A stretch of DNA of 64,000 nt from Nitrososphaera sp. (GTDB lineage: Archaea > Thermoproteota > Nitrososphaeria > Nitrososphaerales > Nitrososphaeraceae), in contig NZ_JACAEH010000014.1 in assembly GCF_013388945.1 (NCBI RefSeq), forward strand, positions 62,001-126,000. The letters are read 5' to 3'. Under the pieces are notes generated by a model. That model was not told the DNA's origin and did no database searches. It saw only the letters and a list, made by a program, of their open reading frames with translations. Shown here in pieces: positions 36,780 to 45,947 of this stretch. Numbering within the stretch: the stretch's first letter is position 1; every line of letters begins with the position of its first letter. Position numbers and translations under genes: made by a program.

Positions 36780-39281
36780 TTGAAGGTACCCCGGGTCAGT
36801 TCTGCGCTCAAGGCAGTGGACATCAGGCAGCAGCCTCCGCCGCTCATAATAGGCGAGCGACTGAACACGCAGGGGTCTAAAAAAGCCAAGGAGCTGGTGC
36901 TGAGCGACGACTTTGACGGGCTTGTCGACCTTGCAAGGGCGCAGGTGGAAGACGGGGCGCACTGCCTCGACGTGTGCGTAGCTACCACAGAGCGCGCAGA
37001 CGAGCTTGCGTTCATGAAAAAGCTGGTCAAGCGCCTGAGCCTCGAGATTGACGCGCCCCTTGTCATAGACTCGACTGACCCGAAGGTGATAGAGGCCGCA
37101 GTCGAGCAGATACCCGGAAGACCCATCATCAATTCCATAAACCTTGAAGGCGACGGCTCGCGGTTTTCCGCGCTTGCGCCTATCATGGCAAGGTACGGGC
37201 TTCCCGCAATCGCCATGTGCATAGGCCCAAAGGGCATGGCAAAAACGGCGCAGGAAAAAGTAGAGACTGCACAGCTGCTGTTTGACACAGGAAAAAAGTA
37301 CGGCCTTGAGCCGTGGCAGTTCATATTCGACGTGCTCACTTTCACGCTTGCCACAGGCGAGCAGGAGTTTGTCGACTCTGCGAAAAACACGCTTGAAGGC
37401 ATAAGGAAGGTCAAGGAGCGCTTTCCCGAGTCGTTTACCACGCTCGGGCTCTCAAATGTCAGCTTTGGGCTGCCGGCAGGCGCGCGCAAAGTGGTGAACT
37501 CGGTGTTCCTGTACCACGCCATCAAGGCAGGGCTTGACACCGTGATAATAAATGCCAAGGACATCATACCCTACCCGGAGATTGACGCGCAGCAGAAAAA
37601 GCTTGCAGAGGACCTGATATTCAACAGCCACCCTAACGCGCTTGCAGACCTCATCGCGTACTTTGAAGGCGAAAAGGGAAAAGTCGCAAGCGGAGCAAGC
37701 AAGCGCATCGAAGTCGACCCGACGTGGCCGGCGGAGAAGCGCTGCTACTTTCGCATCCTCAACCGCCTGAAGGACGGCATAGAAGACGACGTGGTCCAGG
37801 CAATAGCCGACAGGACTGCAGGCGGCAGGGTAACGCGCAAGGAAGGCAGGATAGTGCTTGAGGCGCCAAGGGAAGCCGCGCACCAGGCTGCAGTCAGCAC
37901 GCTCAATGAAGTCCTGCTTCCTGCGATGAAGGAAGTGGGCGACAAGTTTGGCGCAGGCGAGCTGATACTACCTTTTGTGCTAAAGTCGGCAGAGTGCATG
38001 AAGGCGGCAGTTGCAGAGCTTGAAAAATACCTGATAAAGCAGGAAGGGGTGAGCAAGGGCAAGCTCGTGCTTTGCACCGTCTACGGCGACGTGCACGACA
38101 TCGGCAAGAACCTTGTAAAGACGATTTTCACAAACAACGGCTACACCGTTTATGACCTTGGCAAGCAGGTGCCCATGCAAAAGATACTTGAAAAAATCGA
38201 CGAAGTAAAGCCGGACGCGCTGGGGCTCTCGGCGCTGCTCGTCTCGACGTCAAAGCAGATGCAGTACTTTGTAGAGCATGCAAGGCAGAACAATATCGCA
38301 ATCCCGGTGCTGTGCGGCGGGGCTGCAATCAACAGCAACTACATCAACAGGATTGCAAAAGACGGCGGGATATACGAACCCGGGGTATTTTACTGCAAGA
38401 CCGCGTTTGACGGGCTGAAGGTGATGAACGCGCTAGCGTCCAAAGAGCGCGGCCAGTTTGTCGGCCAGTGGAGGCAAAAGCTGGAAAAGTGGACGGAAAA
38501 GGAAGCCGTCGCAGACACTGCTTCAATCCCGTACAGCGGCATAAAGCCGGTCGCGCCACCGGTGCCACCCCACGTAAACAGGCAGGTGAGGCTTGACGAC
38601 TTTGACCTTCACGACGTATGGAAGTACATCAGCAAAAAGTCGCTTTTCGTGCTCCAGTGGGGGGTGAGGGGCAAGGGCGCAAGCGAGAGCGACCCGGAAA
38701 AGCTGTTCGAGGAGTGGACGCGCAGGGTGATAAAAGAGAAATTGTTTGAACCAAGGGCAGTCTATGGCTACTTCCGCTGCCACAACCTTACGATGGACAG
38801 GCCGGGGCCGGGAAGGCTCGCAGTAGACCTGCCTGACGGGCAGGCGGTGTTCGAATTCCCGCGCTCGTCAAAAGAAAAGCACCTTTGCCTTGCAGACTAT
38901 TTCGGGCAGGACGACGTCGTCGCGTTCCAGGCGGTGACTGTCGGCAATAAAGTAACGGAGATAATCGACAGGTGGAACAAAGAGGACCGTTACACCGACG
39001 CCTACTACCTGCACGGGCTTGCAGTCGAGACTGCCGAGGCGATGGCAGAGTGGGTAAACGCCAGGATAAGAAAGGAGCTCGGCATAGGCGAGAAGCGTGG
39101 TCTGCGCTACAGCTGGGGATACCCGAGCTGCCCCGACGTGATGCAGCACCAGCTTGTTTGGAAGATACTGCAGCCTGAAAAGTCTGGCATGACGCTCACA
39201 GAATCGGGCCAGATTGTCCCGGACCAGTCGACTGCCGCAATAGTGGTGCACCACCCGGACGCCGAGTACTTTACTCTGTGA
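36780..39281 (+). CDS. metH: methionine synthase, pterin-binding, cobalamin-binding and activation domains
   Basis: LIIGERLNTQGSKK (pterin), DVHDIGKNLV (B12 DxHxxG), RYSWGYPSCPDVMQHQLVWKIL (activation domain). Confidence 0.92.
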   Translation: MKVPRVSSALKAVDIRQQPPPLIIGERLNTQGSKKAKELVLSDDFDGLVDLARAQVEDGAHCLDVCVATTERADELAFMKKLVKRLSLEIDAPLVIDSTDPKVIEAAVEQIPGRPIINSINLEGDGSRFSALAPIMARYGLPAIAMCIGPKGMAKTAQEKVETAQLLFDTGKKYGLEPWQFIFDVLTFTLATGEQEFVDSAKNTLEGIRKVKERFPESFTTLGLSNVSFGLPAGARKVVNSVFLYHAIKAGLDTVIINAKDIIPYPEIDAQQKKLAEDLIFNSHPNALADLIAYFEGEKGKVASGASKRIEVDPTWPAEKRCYFRILNRLKDGIEDDVVQAIADRTAGGRVTRKEGRIVLEAPREAAHQAAVSTLNEVLLPAMKEVGDKFGAGELILPFVLKSAECMKAAVAELEKYLIKQEGVSKGKLVLCTVYGDVHDIGKNLVKTIFTNNGYTVYDLGKQVPMQKILEKIDEVKPDALGLSALLVSTSKQMQYFVEHARQNNIAIPVLCGGAAINSNYINRIAKDGGIYEPGVFYCKTAFDGLKVMNALASKERGQFVGQWRQKLEKWTEKEAVADTASIPYSGIKPVAPPVPPHVNRQVRLDDFDLHDVWKYISKKSLFVLQWGVRGKGASESDPEKLFEEWTRRVIKEKLFEPRAVYGYFRCHNLTMDRPGPGRLAVDLPDGQAVFEFPRSSKEKHLCLADYFGQDDVVAFQAVTVGNKVTEIIDRWNKEDRYTDAYYLHGLAVETAEAMAEWVNARIRKELGIGEKRGLRYSWGYPSCPDVMQHQLVWKILQPEKSGMTLTESGQIVPDQSTAAIVVHHPDAEYFTL

Positions 39282-39301
39282 GCCCGTAAGATTATATCAT
39301 T

Positions 39302-39889
39302 GTGGGCCATATTCAGGGTAAATTGCGGTTGCAGAGGGGCTACGTGCTTCTTTTGGCGGGCGGCGCCATCGTTGCGGCAGGCCTTGCTGCAAGCTTGTAC
39401 TATGTCTCCGAGTTCCTCGCAGAAATAGAAAGGACCGGCGTCCACAGCATCGCGCCCCGGGACTCTTTTGAGGTGGTGCAAGGCATCGGCGGTACGCAGG
39501 GCGCATACTTTGTCGCATTTCCAGGCTACGAGGAAAACCCGGTTGCAGCCACGATAAGGGTGACCGACCCGTCGGGCGACACGGTGGTGGAGAGGGAGAT
39601 AGACCTGCCGTTTTACAGCGAGCAGTTTGCGGCCCAGAGCGCAGGCAACTATACTCTTGCAGTGCTAAATTCTTCGTCTGACAGCGCGGTCCAGGTCTCG
39701 GCCATAATAGGCGACCCCGAGACGATTGCAGAGCTTGTAGGCACTTCTACGATAGCGTCAAGCGCTGTTGCGTCGTTCATAGTGATGGCAGGAATAGCCG
39801 TGCTGGTTGCAGGCGGCGCTTTGATAGTTCTTGACAGGCGCCGGACGCAAAAGATGAAGCAGTACGGCGACCTGAGCGACCTAAAGTGA
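39302..39889 (+). CDS. hypothetical membrane protein (N- and C-terminal TM)
   Basis: Two hydrophobic segments flanking an extracytoplasmic domain. Confidence 0.6.
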   Translation: MGHIQGKLRLQRGYVLLLAGGAIVAAGLAASLYYVSEFLAEIERTGVHSIAPRDSFEVVQGIGGTQGAYFVAFPGYEENPVAATIRVTDPSGDTVVEREIDLPFYSEQFAAQSAGNYTLAVLNSSSDSAVQVSAIIGDPETIAELVGTSTIASSAVASFIVMAGIAVLVAGGALIVLDRRRTQKMKQYGDLSDLK

Positions 39890-39894
39890 TCAAG

Positions 39895-40677
39895 ATGGCA
39901 AAGCTTGAGGCAAGGAACATCGGCAAGCACTTTACGACGGTGCAGGGAGGCCAGGTGCAGGAAGTAAGCGCAATCAAAAACATCAACCTCTCTATCGAGG
40001 ACGGCCAGTTTGTATCCATAGTGGGCCCGTCTGGCTGCGGAAAATCCACACTTCTCAACATACTTGCCGGGCTTGACAAGCCAAGCGAGGGTGAGGTCAT
40101 ACTTGACGGCAGGCCGGTGTCTGAGACCGGCCCGGACAGGATAATGGTGTTCCAGGAAAACGCGCTGTTCCCCTGGCTCAAGGTGCAGGACAACGTCGAG
40201 TTCGGGCTGATGGTAAAGGGCCTCGGCAAGGAAAAGCGCTCAGAGATTGCGATGCAGTACCTGGATATGATGCAGCTCACAAAGTTTGCAGACGCGTACA
40301 CGTATCAATTGTCGGGCGGCATGAAGCAGCGCGTCGCGATTGCGCGCTCGCTTGCAATCGATCCTGAAGTGCTCTTGATGGACGAGCCGTTTGCGTCTTT
40401 GGACAGCCAGACCCGCGACCTCTTGCTTGTCGAATTGCAACTGATCTGGGCGAGGACGAAAAAGACCATAGTGTTCATCACGCACAACATCACCGAGTCG
40501 GTGTGCCTGGGCGACAAGGTCGTCGTCTTTACAAAAAGGCCGGGCACGGTGAAAAAAGAGATACCCATCGACTACAGGAGGCCCCGGCTCCCGGAGGACG
40601 AGGGCCTGCGCCCGTTCCAGCGGCAGGTTCTCGAACAATTAAAGGGCGAGATAGCAAAAGGCGACGAGGTCAGCTGA
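39895..40677 (+). CDS. ABC transporter ATP-binding protein (nitrate/sulfonate/taurine type)
   Basis: Walker A GPSGCGKST, signature LSGGMKQRVAIARSLA, Walker B VLLMDEPFASLD. Confidence 0.92.
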   Translation: MAKLEARNIGKHFTTVQGGQVQEVSAIKNINLSIEDGQFVSIVGPSGCGKSTLLNILAGLDKPSEGEVILDGRPVSETGPDRIMVFQENALFPWLKVQDNVEFGLMVKGLGKEKRSEIAMQYLDMMQLTKFADAYTYQLSGGMKQRVAIARSLAIDPEVLLMDEPFASLDSQTRDLLLVELQLIWARTKKTIVFITHNITESVCLGDKVVVFTKRPGTVKKEIPIDYRRPRLPEDEGLRPFQRQVLEQLKGEIAKGDEVS

Positions 40678-41431
40678 GCTCTTTTAGCAGCTGAAGTCCG
40701 GCCTTGAAGCTTCCAGGCGACGTGAGGAGCACGCTTCCCGCAATCCTGCCGGCCTTTTTCACAAACTCTGCCGGTTCTTTTTCGTAGCCGGACCAGTCAA
40801 GCCCTATCATCCTCGCAGACTGGGCGTTCTTTTCGGAAGGCGCCATGATGCAGGCGGTGACTTTGATGCCGTTCTGCTTTGCAAGGTCGACGATTTCTGC
40901 AAGGTCGGAAAGCGACGATATGGACTGCGTCACAAACGCGCGCGGCCTGGCTGCAAGTTTGGCCTGTATTGCAGGCGACGACCTGTCGGTGATTTTTGCA
41001 GGAAACGACAGGTCGAGCTTCAGCTTGCGGTCAAATCCCTGATTGCGCAGCATGGAAAGTGCCTGCGACGGCTTCAAGCCCGACGCGCGGCCGTCGGTTG
41101 GCGCGTCGCCCATCAAGAGTAGCAAGCTGTCCACATCTGCCATAACAGCGTCGACTGCGGCCTGCGAGAGCGTTATCACGTTCCTGTCGCTTGTCCTGAG
41201 GCTGCACGATATTTTCAGGCCGCCTGCAGCCTTTCTGATGTGAGCAGCCGCTGCAACGCCAGAGACGCGCGGAACGCCAAGGACCGAGTCTGTGAGGTGC
41301 ACGCCGCCTGCGTGCCTTTTGAGAAGCGACGTGCGCTTTCTCAGAACCTCCATGCCCTTTTCAAGGCGCCTGTGGTCGAACCGGCCGTCATCTGCAATGC
41401 GGGGTGGGTTCAGCTCGTACGCTATCTTCAT
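40670..41431 (-). CDS. methylenetetrahydrofolate reductase-like protein
   Basis: MKIAYELNPPR...LLLLMGDAPTDG..; TIM-barrel MetF-like pattern. Confidence 0.65.
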   Translation of the reverse strand: MKIAYELNPPRIADDGRFDHRRLEKGMEVLRKRTSLLKRHAGGVHLTDSVLGVPRVSGVAAAAHIRKAAGGLKISCSLRTSDRNVITLSQAAVDAVMADVDSLLLLMGDAPTDGRASGLKPSQALSMLRNQGFDRKLKLDLSFPAKITDRSSPAIQAKLAARPRAFVTQSISSLSDLAEIVDLAKQNGIKVTACIMAPSEKNAQSARMIGLDWSGYEKEPAEFVKKAGRIAGSVLLTSPGSFKAGLQLLKELS

Positions 41432-41515
41432 CGCTTGGCATCCAAGCGTTGTCCGGCATTATTAAATGCAAAGGTAAGCCGCAACGGAATTTAACCGCCA
41501 TCTCCAAGCTCCACC

Positions 41516-42085
41516 GTGCGCAAGGACGAGCTTTTGCGGGCGCTGGAAGGCGTGCTTGAGAAAAAGACGTTTGCCGCGCAGGACGCCGCACCTGCGACGC
41601 CGGCCGCGGTCCTTGCAATAATCCATTACGGCGACAGTAAGCCGTGCGTCCTGCTTACAAAGAGGCGCGAGAACCTGAAGATGCACAGGGGCGAGATCTC
41701 GTTTCCAGGCGGCAGGTTCACACAGAGCGACCTCACGCTTATGCACACGGCTTTGCGTGAAACCGAAGAGGAGATAGGGCTTGCGTTTGGGCCCGGCGAC
41801 GTCGCCGGCGCGCTGCAGCCAGTCAGGACCATGACGTCGAACCACTTTATCGTGCCGTTTGTTACCGTGCAGGACAGGCTGCCGAAATTGCGAATCGCGC
41901 AGGACGAGGTCGCAGGGGTGCTGGACGCGCCCCTCATCGAGACGCTTGGGACGATGGAGCCTGACAGGGAGCACTTTAGGTTTTCAAAGACAGCAGTCAG
42001 GTTCAAGTTTGAAAGCAACGTCATCTGGGGCGCGACTGCGCGCATACTGAAGCAGTTGCACGAAGTACTCATCAGACCGTCGTAA
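41516..42085 (+). CDS. NUDIX hydrolase (CoA pyrophosphatase-like)
   Basis: ISFPGGRFTQSDLTLMHTALRETEEEIGL. Confidence 0.88.
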   Translation: MRKDELLRALEGVLEKKTFAAQDAAPATPAAVLAIIHYGDSKPCVLLTKRRENLKMHRGEISFPGGRFTQSDLTLMHTALRETEEEIGLAFGPGDVAGALQPVRTMTSNHFIVPFVTVQDRLPKLRIAQDEVAGVLDAPLIETLGTMEPDREHFRFSKTAVRFKFESNVIWGATARILKQLHEVLIRPS

Positions 42086-42184
42086 GGTGGTCATCGCTGC
42101 GCTCCCCTGGATAACAGGTCATCATTTGAGCGTGGAATAATCCTGCGCCCACGGTTATACGTCTTGTTCCAGCGAGAATGTCGG

Positions 42185-42976
42185 TCAGGGCGCGGCGGCA
42201 GACGAGGCCGGCCACTTTTTTCTTGCCAGGTAGATGACAAACAGGCTTGCGCCGGCAAAAACTCCGACCATCGCCTCGGTTAGTGCAAGGTCCACGACGC
42301 CTGCCTGGTAGAGCGCGGGTAGAAAGTCGACCCCCGCGTGGAATGCGATGGCTATGAGGAGGAACCGGATGCCTTTTCCTGTTGCCAGCCCGTAGAGGAC
42401 CACCATTGAAAGGGCGATGTGGACTGAAATCGCAAAAACCCTCTCCATGCCGCCCACAAGAAAGAGGTACGGGTCGGTGGCAGGCAGGCTCTGCCTTATC
42501 GCGGACGAGGCCTCTTCTGGCAGGAGCCCTTCAACTTGGGCAAACGTGCCGCTGTTTATCATCATGGCAAGGACCAGGAGCTGGGAAAACGGCAGGGCCG
42601 CTATCACTATCGACTCTGCGCCCCCGTGGCCGATGCCAAAGGCCATGCCGTCCTTCCACTGCCTCCTTGTTTTCAGGAAAAACGAGAGCGCCACGTAGCG
42701 CCCGACTTCTTCAAACACGCCGGCGGCAAGCGCGCCGTACGCCCCAAAGACAAAAGGCTGGGACCCCGGGTCTATCAGCGGCAGGACGACTGTATGTAAT
42801 GCGCCTTCAAGGCCCAGCGCAAAAGCCAGCCAGACTGCAGCTCCCGAACCTGCGACAATCAGGGCTATCCTGTGCCTCAGCCTGTAGTATGCAAGAAGCC
42901 CTATTGGCAGGCCAAACGCGATTGCAGTGGATATGGCAAGAAAGGCAATCGTCGCATCCGGTATGGCCCCTGACAC
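42185..42976 (-). CDS. YhfC-family membrane protein (putative intramembrane protease fold)
   Basis: AAGVFEEVGRYVALSFFLKTRRQWKDGMAFGIGHGGAESIV. Confidence 0.75.
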   Translation of the reverse strand: MSGAIPDATIAFLAISTAIAFGLPIGLLAYYRLRHRIALIVAGSGAAVWLAFALGLEGALHTVVLPLIDPGSQPFVFGAYGALAAGVFEEVGRYVALSFFLKTRRQWKDGMAFGIGHGGAESIVIAALPFSQLLVLAMMINSGTFAQVEGLLPEEASSAIRQSLPATDPYLFLVGGMERVFAISVHIALSMVVLYGLATGKGIRFLLIAIAFHAGVDFLPALYQAGVVDLALTEAMVGVFAGASLFVIYLARKKWPASSAAAP

Positions 42977-43027
42977 GCACAGCTATTGGCGTCTATCGTT
43001 TAAAATGCTCCCTTTTAATGGGATTAG

Positions 43028-43120
43028 CGGGCCCGGTGGGCTTCGATCCCACGACAACTAGCTTCGGAGGCATGCGCTCTTTCTCAGATTAGCACCCTAT
43101 CCTGACTAGGCGACGGGCCC
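43028..43120 (-). tRNA. tRNA-Arg (CCG) with 18-nt intron at position 29/30 (intron 43072-43089)
   Basis: After removing ATCTGAGAAAGAGCGCAT a full cloverleaf forms: GGGCCCG/CGGGCCC, CTAGC-CTCCGAA-GCTAG, GTGGG-ATCGAAG-CCCAC. Confidence 0.92.
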
Positions 43121-43215
43121 CAAGTAGGTGCTCGCATAACGGCATATATGAAAGATGGTATCGGTGTAGGCAGACTCCACAAAATTATCATACGAGAATC
43201 TTGAAGCAGGCGTGA

Positions 43216-43926
43216 TTGGCGGGGGACAGGAAATCAATTATCGCTCTTGCAGCGATGCTATTAGTCCTGCCGATCCTTCCTGTATATGCTTCCGAAAGCG
43301 AATGGAAAACAGCCTACGGCGTGGGCAGATTCCTGTATTCAGATCCACCTCGACCTGATCAGGTATTCAAAATACATGCCAGAGCCATAAACGGGGCAGT
43401 TGAAGAATTGCATGCCGGAGAAAGCTGGTTTTCAGCAAATGTGACCAGTGCTCATGACGGGATACTGGAAATCAGATACCCAAGAAACTATCCTTACACC
43501 AATGAATTCATCAATGAACCTGGGGTGCAGCCATTGCTTTTCGTCAACGGCATGGAAACATTGCCGGAGGCGACACCAGCCGAAGTAACTGATTGCTTCT
43601 TTGTTTTCTCTATACCATTCTCAGAGAGTGCCGAAATCGGGCTGGCGTGGCCGTATCTAGCAGTAGCAGAACCTCATTACGGCGATGACGTTCCGGATAG
43701 TTGTACGCCTGAGACAATAGTTAACGTGCCTACCAGAAAAGATGGCACGATCTCTCCATTGCAACAGTTCAAGGCAGGAGTAAAGGCTGAAGACGTTCTA
43801 TGCGGGGACGGCTATTTGAATAATGAATATCGACTCGTCGTGCATCCTGACGGTAAACCATTTTGCGTTACGCGATCCTCGGCTACAGAATTGATACAGC
43901 GATGGGGAGTGACGATACCTGCATGA
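43216..43926 (+). CDS. secreted protein, paralog 1
   Basis: Signal peptide; shares domain order and motifs with 43952-44650. Confidence 0.6.
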   Translation: MAGDRKSIIALAAMLLVLPILPVYASESEWKTAYGVGRFLYSDPPRPDQVFKIHARAINGAVEELHAGESWFSANVTSAHDGILEIRYPRNYPYTNEFINEPGVQPLLFVNGMETLPEATPAEVTDCFFVFSIPFSESAEIGLAWPYLAVAEPHYGDDVPDSCTPETIVNVPTRKDGTISPLQQFKAGVKAEDVLCGDGYLNNEYRLVVHPDGKPFCVTRSSATELIQRWGVTIPA

Positions 43927-43951
43927 TTTGTGAGGGCGGCTGGCGACGACT

Positions 43952-44650
43952 TTGTTGATTGGCCCCAAGTTAGTCATCGTCCATTTACTGGTGTTTACCA
44001 TGCTCACATCATTCATCTTGCCGGCATCTGCAAGTGCGTCTCAAGAATGGCAGACACATTATGCAGTCAACGGCCTTGTAAACTCGGGGCCGCCTGACCC
44101 GTATCAGATTTTCAAGGTCCACTACCGTGCAATTAACGGAACTGTCGAGCAATTTAGCATGAAGAATGTGGAATATCCTCATGATTTTCAAGCAAGCGTT
44201 ACCGGCAACGGCACACTGGAAATTATGTTTCCAAAGAACTATCCTAATGTCAATGCGGACGCTCCAGAGGCAGACATCGCCGAACCGATATTCTTATCCA
44301 ATGGTCAAGAAATCGCTGCTTCATATTTCGACTCTGACTGTTTCAGAATGTTCTCAATTCCATTTTCCGGCTCCCAGGTAATAGATATCGCCTGGCCGGA
44401 TTTCCTCACCAACGAACCCTATAGGGGATCTGATGTGCCAGAGAGCTGCATGGCGGAGACGCTTGTACAAGACGTAGTCAGGACAAAAGATGGCATTATT
44501 CCCCCGCTGCATCAGATGAAAGCCGGCGTGCGGGCAGAAGAAGTAGCATGCGGAGATGAGTTTGAGCTTGTAGCTCGCCCTGACGGCAGGCCGTACTGCG
44601 CAACTTCAACCTCTGCCGAGATATTGAAACAGAGATGGAACATTAAATGA
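43952..44650 (+). CDS. secreted protein, paralog 2
   Basis: Shared RAING-VE, FSIPFS, DVP-SC-ETxV, TKDGIIPPLHQMKAGVRAEEVACGDEFELVARPDGRPYCA. Confidence 0.6.
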   Translation: MLIGPKLVIVHLLVFTMLTSFILPASASASQEWQTHYAVNGLVNSGPPDPYQIFKVHYRAINGTVEQFSMKNVEYPHDFQASVTGNGTLEIMFPKNYPNVNADAPEADIAEPIFLSNGQEIAASYFDSDCFRMFSIPFSGSQVIDIAWPDFLTNEPYRGSDVPESCMAETLVQDVVRTKDGIIPPLHQMKAGVRAEEVACGDEFELVARPDGRPYCATSTSAEILKQRWNIK

Positions 44651-45144
44651 TGGCACCCGTACTTGCGGGCTTTTTCGCAGGCGTGCTAATTGTCGTCCTT
44701 TTCGCTTACGCTCCAAATCCGCAAGCCTCAAGGTTAATCATGCCGGCGTCAGCCGAAGAACAGGATCTTGTCCACAAGTCAAACGAACTGGACGCCGTAC
44801 AGGCTTTTCTGAAAAAATATCCGTTTGCTCAGGTGGGACTTCAGAATAGGGATGACTTTGTAGTCTATGACGACAAGGGCAACATCAATGACACCATTCC
44901 TGCACTGACAATATCCTATATCGGGTCGCCTCATACGATATTCAGCCTAGACGAGTACAAGGCAAACCTGCATCTGATCAGGTACGAGAACCCGAGTTTG
45001 TGGATTGTAACAGCATTGGACGGCAAAGTGCTTGACGTGAGATTGCGGTGCACCATATCTTATGGCGAGGGCACGGGCTTTGTCGACGTAATTCAAGGAA
45101 GCGACAGAGCCATACAATATATCGATAGAGGATTTTGTTCGTAA
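44647..45144 (+). CDS. hypothetical protein with N-terminal TM
   Basis: ATGA overlap with the previous gene. Confidence 0.55.
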   Translation: MMAPVLAGFFAGVLIVVLFAYAPNPQASRLIMPASAEEQDLVHKSNELDAVQAFLKKYPFAQVGLQNRDDFVVYDDKGNINDTIPALTISYIGSPHTIFSLDEYKANLHLIRYENPSLWIVTALDGKVLDVRLRCTISYGEGTGFVDVIQGSDRAIQYIDRGFCS

Positions 45145-45158
45145 GATTGAGGCGCGCC

Positions 45159-45311
45159 TTATTCCCTGTAAACGCCCGCTTCTTTCAGGATCTGTATGAC
45201 CACCGGGATTTCAAGGTCTACCTGCATCGCAACAAATTCCTCGGGTATCCCCGACGTGTACAGGTTCTTTACAATCTCCTTTGTGTTCTCAGATACCAAC
45301 CCCTTCTGCAT
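45159..45311 (-). CDS. small hypothetical protein (50 aa)
   Basis: MQKGLVSENTKEIVKNLYTSGIPEEFVAMQVDLEIPVVIQILKEAGVYRE. Confidence 0.5.
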   Translation of the reverse strand: MQKGLVSENTKEIVKNLYTSGIPEEFVAMQVDLEIPVVIQILKEAGVYRE

Positions 45312-45343
45312 TCCGACTCCACCTATCCGCTCCAGCCAGAATA

Positions 45344-45889
45344 TTAAGTAGTTTTGTCGCCTGACGACCTTCTGTAGGCCATCAGGTAGCCTGCGCCGCC
45401 GGCAAGCACGCCTGCCAGCAGGACCAGAATTGAGGCACCTATCGGCTCCACAAACGGGACGATGAGCCCGTGCACCTGCCCCTGATTAAAGCCGGCTCCG
45501 CCCACTGCTTCAGGCAGTGCAGCAGCTCCGCCGACATACCCTGCGTACATCATCATCCCGGCTGCTGCGGCCACCCCTGCGTTCATGAGGACAAGGTGCA
45601 GCCAGCCAAGGACCTTCGGCACCCTATTTCCAAGCGACTGGTAGAAAAGCGCCGAGACGGCGACGCCTACCACGCCGACTACTATGTATATCACAAACCC
45701 AAACGTGAACCATGTTCCAGCGCCTCCCGCCGCTATCACCCTTGACACCTCGGGCTTCATAAAAGACGTCTGCCCCAGTACCAGCACGGCAGTCAGGGCC
45801 ACTATGGCCGCGCCCTGCACTATTGCTGCAGTCATGAACCTTGCCGACCACGCGCTTGACGTTATAACCTGCGGTCTTTCCATGCGCAT
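45344..45889 (-). CDS. hypothetical membrane protein
   Basis: Multi-TM ORF. Confidence 0.6.
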   Translation of the reverse strand: MRMERPQVITSSAWSARFMTAAIVQGAAIVALTAVLVLGQTSFMKPEVSRVIAAGGAGTWFTFGFVIYIVVGVVGVAVSALFYQSLGNRVPKVLGWLHLVLMNAGVAAAAGMMMYAGYVGGAAALPEAVGGAGFNQGQVHGLIVPFVEPIGASILVLLAGVLAGGAGYLMAYRRSSGDKTT

Positions 45890-45947
45890 GAAAACCTAAG
45901 CGGCGCTAATATCGACTATGTGTACAGCGCAATGCAATGTACGCGGA

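Noticed and set aside
43028-45144. tRNA-Arg as attachment site of an integrated element
   Set aside because: The island abuts the tRNA 5' end, no integrase is present and I saw no duplicated tRNA 3' end
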